DNA of 64,000 bases, taken from contig NC_088309.1 in assembly GCF_910592395.1 (NCBI RefSeq), forward strand, positions 16,928,599 to 16,992,598. Direction: 5' to 3'. The position numbers and the translations under genes were made by a program. Below are positions 59,411-64,000 of this stretch, one piece after another. Under the pieces are notes generated by a model, which saw only the letters and a program-made list of their open reading frames with translations, was not told the origin of the DNA and searched no databases. Positions within the stretch are counted from its first letter, which is position 1, and each line of letters opens with the position of its first letter. This DNA is from Lineus longissimus (taxonomy: Eukaryota; Nemertea; Pilidiophora; Heteronemertea; Lineidae).

Positions 59411-60410
59411 AGTAATGAAACGGCCAGGGGCCATTGTGCTCAGCGTGCAGATATTTTGTGGTTAGGAATTCATCCTAGTTAAGAAACATGCTACATGTAT
59501 AGTATATAGGTCAAACCGAAGTCGGTATGATAGGTCTAACCAAAGTCGGTATGACATGTGATGTATCCCTGCTTGGAGTACCTACCATAAAAAAATCATT
59601 GAAAACAAGTAACTAACAAGAGAATCATATTTCACCGAAATTCGGTGTCAAAGGTGTACAAAATTTCAAGTTCATAGCATAAGCGGTTAAGAAACGTGCC
59701 GTAGTTACACTCAAACGGCCAATTTACGCCATTTGACCTCCGTGACCTTGAAAATTACGTCAAATCTGAAAGCCGTAGGATATGTGATGCATCGTTGCTC
59801 GGGGTACCTACAATAAAAATATCATTGAAAACGAGTCACTTATAAGCGAGATATTGCACTTTTTACCTTTTTTAGTTTTGGCCCCCTGGTGGCCAAGTCG
59901 AGAATATGATTGGACCGAAATTCGGTGTCAAAGGTTACATGACATAGGGAGTCATGTTTACTAAAATTAAAGTTCATAGCTTTTGCGGTTGGCAAACGTG
60001 CCATAGTTAAACTCGAACGGCAAATTTACGCCATTTGACCACTGCGACCTTGAAAATTAGGTCAAATCAAACACCCGTATGATATGTGATGTATCCTTGC
60101 TCGGAGGGCCTACCATAAAAATTTCATCGAAAACAAGTCACTAATAAGCGAGATATTGCACTTTTTACCTTTTTTAGTTTTGGGCCCCTGGTGGCCAAGT
60201 CGATAATCAGATCACACCGAAATTCGGTGTCGGAGGTTACATGACGTTGTGAGTCATGTGCACCAAATTTCAAGTTCATAGTTTTAGCGGTTAAGAAACG
60301 TGCCATAGTTACACTCAAACGGCTAATTTACGCCATTTTACCTCTGTGAGTGTGACCTCGAAAATTAGGTCAAATCAAAAACCCGTATAATAAGTGATGT
60401 ATCCTTGCTA
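59411..60410. repeat. About 0.3-kb tandem repeats, three copies
   Basis: Recurring landmarks: GTGATGTATCC near 59550, 59779, 60082 and 60392; ACCGAAATTCGGTGTC near 59632, 59921 and 60218; and AAGAAACGTGCC after each. Spacing is about 230-310 bp. Copies also contain GGCCCCCTGGTGGCCAAGTC. No coding potential; likely tandem pieces of a dispersed repeat. Confidence 0.8.
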
Positions 60411-62335
60411 GTGCAGCGTAAAACCGGGTCGAGCAGAAAGGTGTCACCATTAAAGAAACAAAGACAATGTCACAACCCTGGGCGTCCAAATATCGACGAC
60501 AAGTACAATGTCACCACCTTATCCTTAATGGACCAATGAACTAAGGAAACCGAGGGCTAAAACTTCATATCGAATTCATAAGTTTTAATGATAAACTGAG
60601 CTCATGACTATTTACAGTACTTACACATTTCTACAGCATCATAATTCCAAGCAAAACAATTATATCCACTGATATATTCCTAATAATCACCACATAATTT
60701 ATCCTCTCTGAAGCACCCTCGCAATCAAAGTGCAAAACAGTAGGTCCAACAGGCTCTCTTGTGAGGCCTTTGGTTACAAGAGCCTCCATCAGATAGCCAC
60801 TGATGCATTGTCACTCAGGGAAGGGTTAGACTACCTTCTATTTAAAGCCTTGTGCCCAATAATTAAGAAAACCTAGTTTTATTGAAGAAAACCTGTTTTT
60901 TTCCTTAAAAACTTAGTTTCATGTACGAAAACCTCCTTTTATTCAGTGAAACTAGGTTTTTACGGAAGAAGCATGGGTTTATTATAAAAAAGCACGTTTT
61001 CTTGGTCAAAAACCAAGCTTTTGGCAAGAAAACTATGTTTTTAAAAATTAAACCTATGTTTCTTCAATAAAAACCTAGTTTCGTAGAAGCTCTTGCTTTT
61101 GTGGAATAATACCAGGTTATATACATGTCTTCATCAAAACCAAGTTTTTATTGAAAAAGACTAGGTCATTTCTTATAAAACCGAGTTTTCAATCCATATG
61201 CTAGAAAACTATCGTCTGGGAAGAGGTTGGGTTGGAGGTAAAAAGACTAGGTTTCAGTAAAACCTGGTTCTTTTCTTTCAAAAGTTAGTTTCATGGAAGA
61301 AAACCATGTTCTTTTCAATGAAACTAGGTTTTTATCATAAAACTAGGTTGTATGGAAGAAAACATAGTTTTTATCTTTTTTGAAACTTTTTTTCATGAAA
61401 CTCATACTTTTTCGAAGAAGACTAAGTTGTTTTTAAAATCTTAGTTTTCTTGAAAGAAAACCCAGTTTTCGTCCGTATAACCTAGTTTTAAGGAAAAACC
61501 ATTTTTTTTCTTCAATAAAAACCTAGTTTCATTGAAAAAAACATGGTTTTCTTCCATAAAACTAAGTTTTGACAGAAGAAAACCAGGCTTTCTTCCATAA
61601 AACTAGGTTTTCTTAATTATTGGACACACGGCTTGCAATAACCTTCATGCTAAGTTGTTCTAGCATTCTGCAAAAGGGCTTTCCCACGAGGATATGGCTA
61701 CCTCTCATACTGAGCTTTGCTAGCATTGTCTCTTAGACTAGAATTTGAGGATTGGGCTCCCTCCCATGCCAAGTCTTGCTGGCATTCTCCAGTGGGTTTG
61801 CTTTGAGGGTTGAGCTACCTCAAATGCCAAGTCGTGCTGGCAACATTCTGATTGCTCCATCCCATTACCACAGGTTTTAGACCAATACCCTGGTAACAAC
61901 TAAACAAGGTTGGTTAAGCGAGGTTAGCATGTGATGATGCAAGTGCAACATCACAGCAGGGGGTCAGAGGTAGTGTTTACATAATCTAAAATCAAAGTCT
62001 AAATAACTCGCCATAAATTGTACTAATATGTTTCAAATGCCATACGACTAAGTTTTAACACCAATCTTGCTAAAATTTCTAAGCATATGGCCAAACAGGG
62101 CCTAAAACATCTCCCTAAAATTCAAATACTGCTACACCCGTTTCTCAAAATAGGTCCACCCTATCGGTGAATCCCATCTTTCTTTAGCTCACTTTAGTGA
62201 CTTCATTGTCTTACAATCTGATGACATCGCACCTGTTGTGAGTTTGCATAAAACAATGGCCTAGCTTCTGAACCCTGAACATATTGTGTATACAAACTGA
62301 TAGCGTCAGCCTAATTTTGTAACAATAGGAGAACC
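60411..62335. other. 1.9-kb block interrupting the 0.3-kb repeats
   Basis: The repeat phrase breaks at CCTTGCT (about 60410) and resumes at GAACCTACCAT (about 62332), so this block is either an insertion or a spacer. It holds the palindromic satellite at 60845-61634. The remaining sequence has two near-copies of ATGCCAAGTCTTGCTGGCA (about 61778 and 61828). No gene seen. Confidence 0.6.
60845..61634. repeat. 20-bp palindromic satellite array bounded by inverted repeats
   Basis: About 36 diverged units of roughly 20 bp around AAAACCTAGTTTT / AAACTAGGTTTT, each an imperfect palindrome separated by TTCTTCC- or GAAG-type linkers. The array edges are inverted copies: 60856-60882 (CCAATAATTAAGAAAACC...) is the reverse complement of 61597-61623, with weaker pairing extending to 60845 and 61634. 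AT-rich, no coding content. Confidence 0.85.
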
Positions 62336-62600
62336 TACCATAAAAAAATTATCGAAATGGAGTCACTCATAAGAGATATACATGTATCACACTTTTTAGG
62401 TTTTCACTTCTTGCCCCCTGGTGGCCAAGTCTAGAATTATATCGGACCGAAATTCATTGTCAGAGGTCACCTGACCTGATGAAACCTGTGTAGAAAGTTT
62501 CAAGTTCATAGCTCAAGCGGTTAAGAAACGTGCCACTGTTTTTGAAACAGGATACAGACAACGACGACGAAGACGACAACGACGACGACGACGGACGATG
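62336..62600. repeat. Fourth copy of the 0.3-kb repeat with GAC-rich tail
   Basis: It repeats the phrase CCCCCTGGTGGCCAAGTC, GACCGAAATTC and AAGTTCATAGC...GGTTAAGAAACGTGCC. It then ends in a GACAACGACGACGA tract (about 62556-62596), which may be the real 3' end of the dispersed repeat family. Confidence 0.7.
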
Positions 62601-63652
62601 GGGCCATATGAATAAAAACTAGCATTCCCTTTCTCTACCGATTTTGAAGGATTTGCTGGTGCTCGTATGAATATAACCTTAGCAAATACTCGACAATTGA
62701 AGTTTTTGCTACAAGTAAAAGCAAACGCTTTTTAGCGTGTAGAGTTTGCTTCTAAAGGGAGGAAATGCTTGTCTTCATATGAATAGAGCATAGCATCTGC
62801 TTTTTACTTGATAGGAAATGCCTCGTGCTCCAGGGGTAGCTAAAAAGTTGAAGTAAAAAGTTTGTCATCTTCCGAATGGCTGATTTTATGCGTTTTGGTC
62901 AAGAAAATTGTATTTGCCATGAAAGCCATGTCGTGTAGATACATATCATTCACTGCATCGATTTAACGAGGCCACGTTAGCGGAGGTCTGCAATTTCGGA
63001 GGACACTCAAGAAGGGTCTTTGAGCACGAAAGACCAAATGTTAAGTGTTTCTTCATAATCTGCGAGAACTCAGGTTTCGGTCGGGCGAGGTGGAGGACAT
63101 TTTTTTCTATCAAAGTAATCATTTCAAAACAATTGCAAAGGGGCTCTCCCTGAGGAGTAGATGCCCTATGATGTATAACGTGGCAAATTATTAAACGGGT
63201 GCAGGACTTCCTCTGTTAGACGACAGATGAGTCGGATGATGATGAAGCGAGAGAGAGTGTCAACGAGGACAGAACACTTAGCACTTTCGCCAACATCTTT
63301 TTTATCAGGAGACCGCTTGACCCCCCCCCCCCCCCCCCATCCTCGCGTACCAGGGTCGGTCGTGTGCTCCTCTCCCACACACGTAACTTAAAAAACTTGG
63401 TCATTTAAAGGTGCCAAGTATAAAGCCCTGACATTCGGGATGCTCTGCCCCCTTCTCACAATACCAAAACCACAAGATGAATTACCAGCACCGACCATTC
63501 ATAAAAAATATCACATCGGGACTGACCTTCCTGCTTCCAGCATTTGCTTGACGATTTTTAGCAAAGCATTTGCAGTGAAAGGTCCACATTATTCATACGA
63601 AAACAAGCATAATCTTCTACTTTTTGGCAAATACTGCCTCTACCTGAAGGAT
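62601..63652. other. Non-coding, no gene seen
   Basis: No recognised gene. A run of about 19 C lies at 63320-63338. Short open frames over it are artefacts of low complexity. Confidence 0.5.
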
Positions 63653-64000
63653 TTTACTGTTTCTATATAATCAATGCAACAGGCTGCTTATTATACATAT
63701 CTAAACTGTTTTAGGGAACAAGATAGGGCAGTGACCCTAACCAAAGCTCGGGAGCCGAGATCTGTGGCGCGGATGAGATCTTTGTCCTTTTATTCGTGAG
63801 GGGAGAGTAGAAGTGGACTAGCTCGAATGGGTAGAGTCACTGCACTTTGCCAATGTAATAGGACCGAGACGCCCTGTGTGTCGTAGCACCAAAGTAAATA
63901 ACGTTCCATCCATTATTTTGACGAATGATGAAGGTGGTTTATTAGTAACTTATATTTGAGATGGCTGATGCTTGTTGTTGGCCAACAAAAAACCGTCGAA
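63653..64000. repeat. Resumption of the duplicated unit tail (unit 4)
   Basis: Matches 38567-38900, 47255-47590 and 50560-50895 with substitutions and small indels, including the tRNA-box-A-like TAGCTCGAATGGGTAGAG. It continues past the window end, so further units may follow. Confidence 0.88.

Larger units (their letters stand above)
52252..64000. repeat. Segmental tandem duplication, unit 4 (interrupted, runs off the window)
   Basis: Homology to the unit runs from 52252 to about 59410 with insertions at 56383-57009 and 57661-58796 and a deletion near 54120. It then stops in the microsatellite and resumes at about 63653 (TTTCTATATAATCAATGCAA), matching 38567 onward. The 4.2 kb between replaces about 1.6 kb of the unit. 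More divergent from units 1 and 2 than they are from each other. Confidence 0.85.

Noticed and set aside
60845-61634. CRISPR-like array
   Set aside because: Units are diverged, contiguous palindromes without unique spacers, in an animal genome.
63166-63404. Minus-strand frames over the C-tract
   Set aside because: They depend on a homopolymer of uncertain length and read as glycine runs with no domain.

Overview
The window is intron-rich animal DNA. Genes have GT/AG introns, the domains are metazoan (F5/8C, CUB, C-type lectin, LDLa, LRR/7TM, OATP) and transposable elements and minisatellites are abundant. The family mix (a GRL101/relaxin-receptor-like GPCR with a mosaic ectodomain, an SLCO transporter, collagen-repeat-free short-chain collagen C4-like genes) suits a marine invertebrate such as a lophotrochozoan or a lancelet. 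I cannot choose between these from sequence alone.

1-16.7 kb: one large plus-strand gene. I joined 25 coding exons whose splice phases all agree, giving at least 1,847 residues ending at a stop at 16664-16666. The 5' end is missing. Order: two F5/8C-type domains, two CUB-like domains, C-type lectin, four LDLa, a contactin-associated-protein-like fibrinogen-type module, three LDLa, LRRs, an RXFP-type 7TM, and a cytoplasmic tail resembling a protein-kinase C-lobe without catalytic motifs.

16.7-25.3 kb: a gene-poor stretch, a broken serine-protease homologue (about 20.0-21.35 kb), a 30-bp inverted-repeat element, and a LINE-type retrotransposon (22.06-25.33 kb) with endonuclease and reverse transcriptase modules broken by a stop and frameshifts.

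26.1-32.7 kb: an intact 11-exon SLCO/OATP transporter (718 aa) with the family signature and a Kazal-like loop. It also carries a truncated tandem copy of one exon.

30.35-64 kb: a tandem segmental duplication. The basic unit starts inside SLCO exon 7. It carries the SLCO 3' exons (+), a 36-bp minisatellite in a proline-rich reading frame (-), an orphan SLC25A21-like exon (-), a three-exon short-chain collagen C4-like gene (-), and about 2.8 kb of non-coding DNA. Unit 1 is 30348-39509, unit 2 39510-48197, unit 3 48198-52251 (large internal deletion), unit 4 52252 to the window end (several insertions). The extra SLCO 3' ends are all broken, while all three C4-like genes remain open. Recently inserted inverted-repeat elements can be recognised because paralogous units preserve the empty site.

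59.4-63.65 kb: gene-free repeat-rich DNA with about 0.3-kb tandem repeats, interrupted by a block holding a 20-bp palindromic satellite bounded by inverted repeats.
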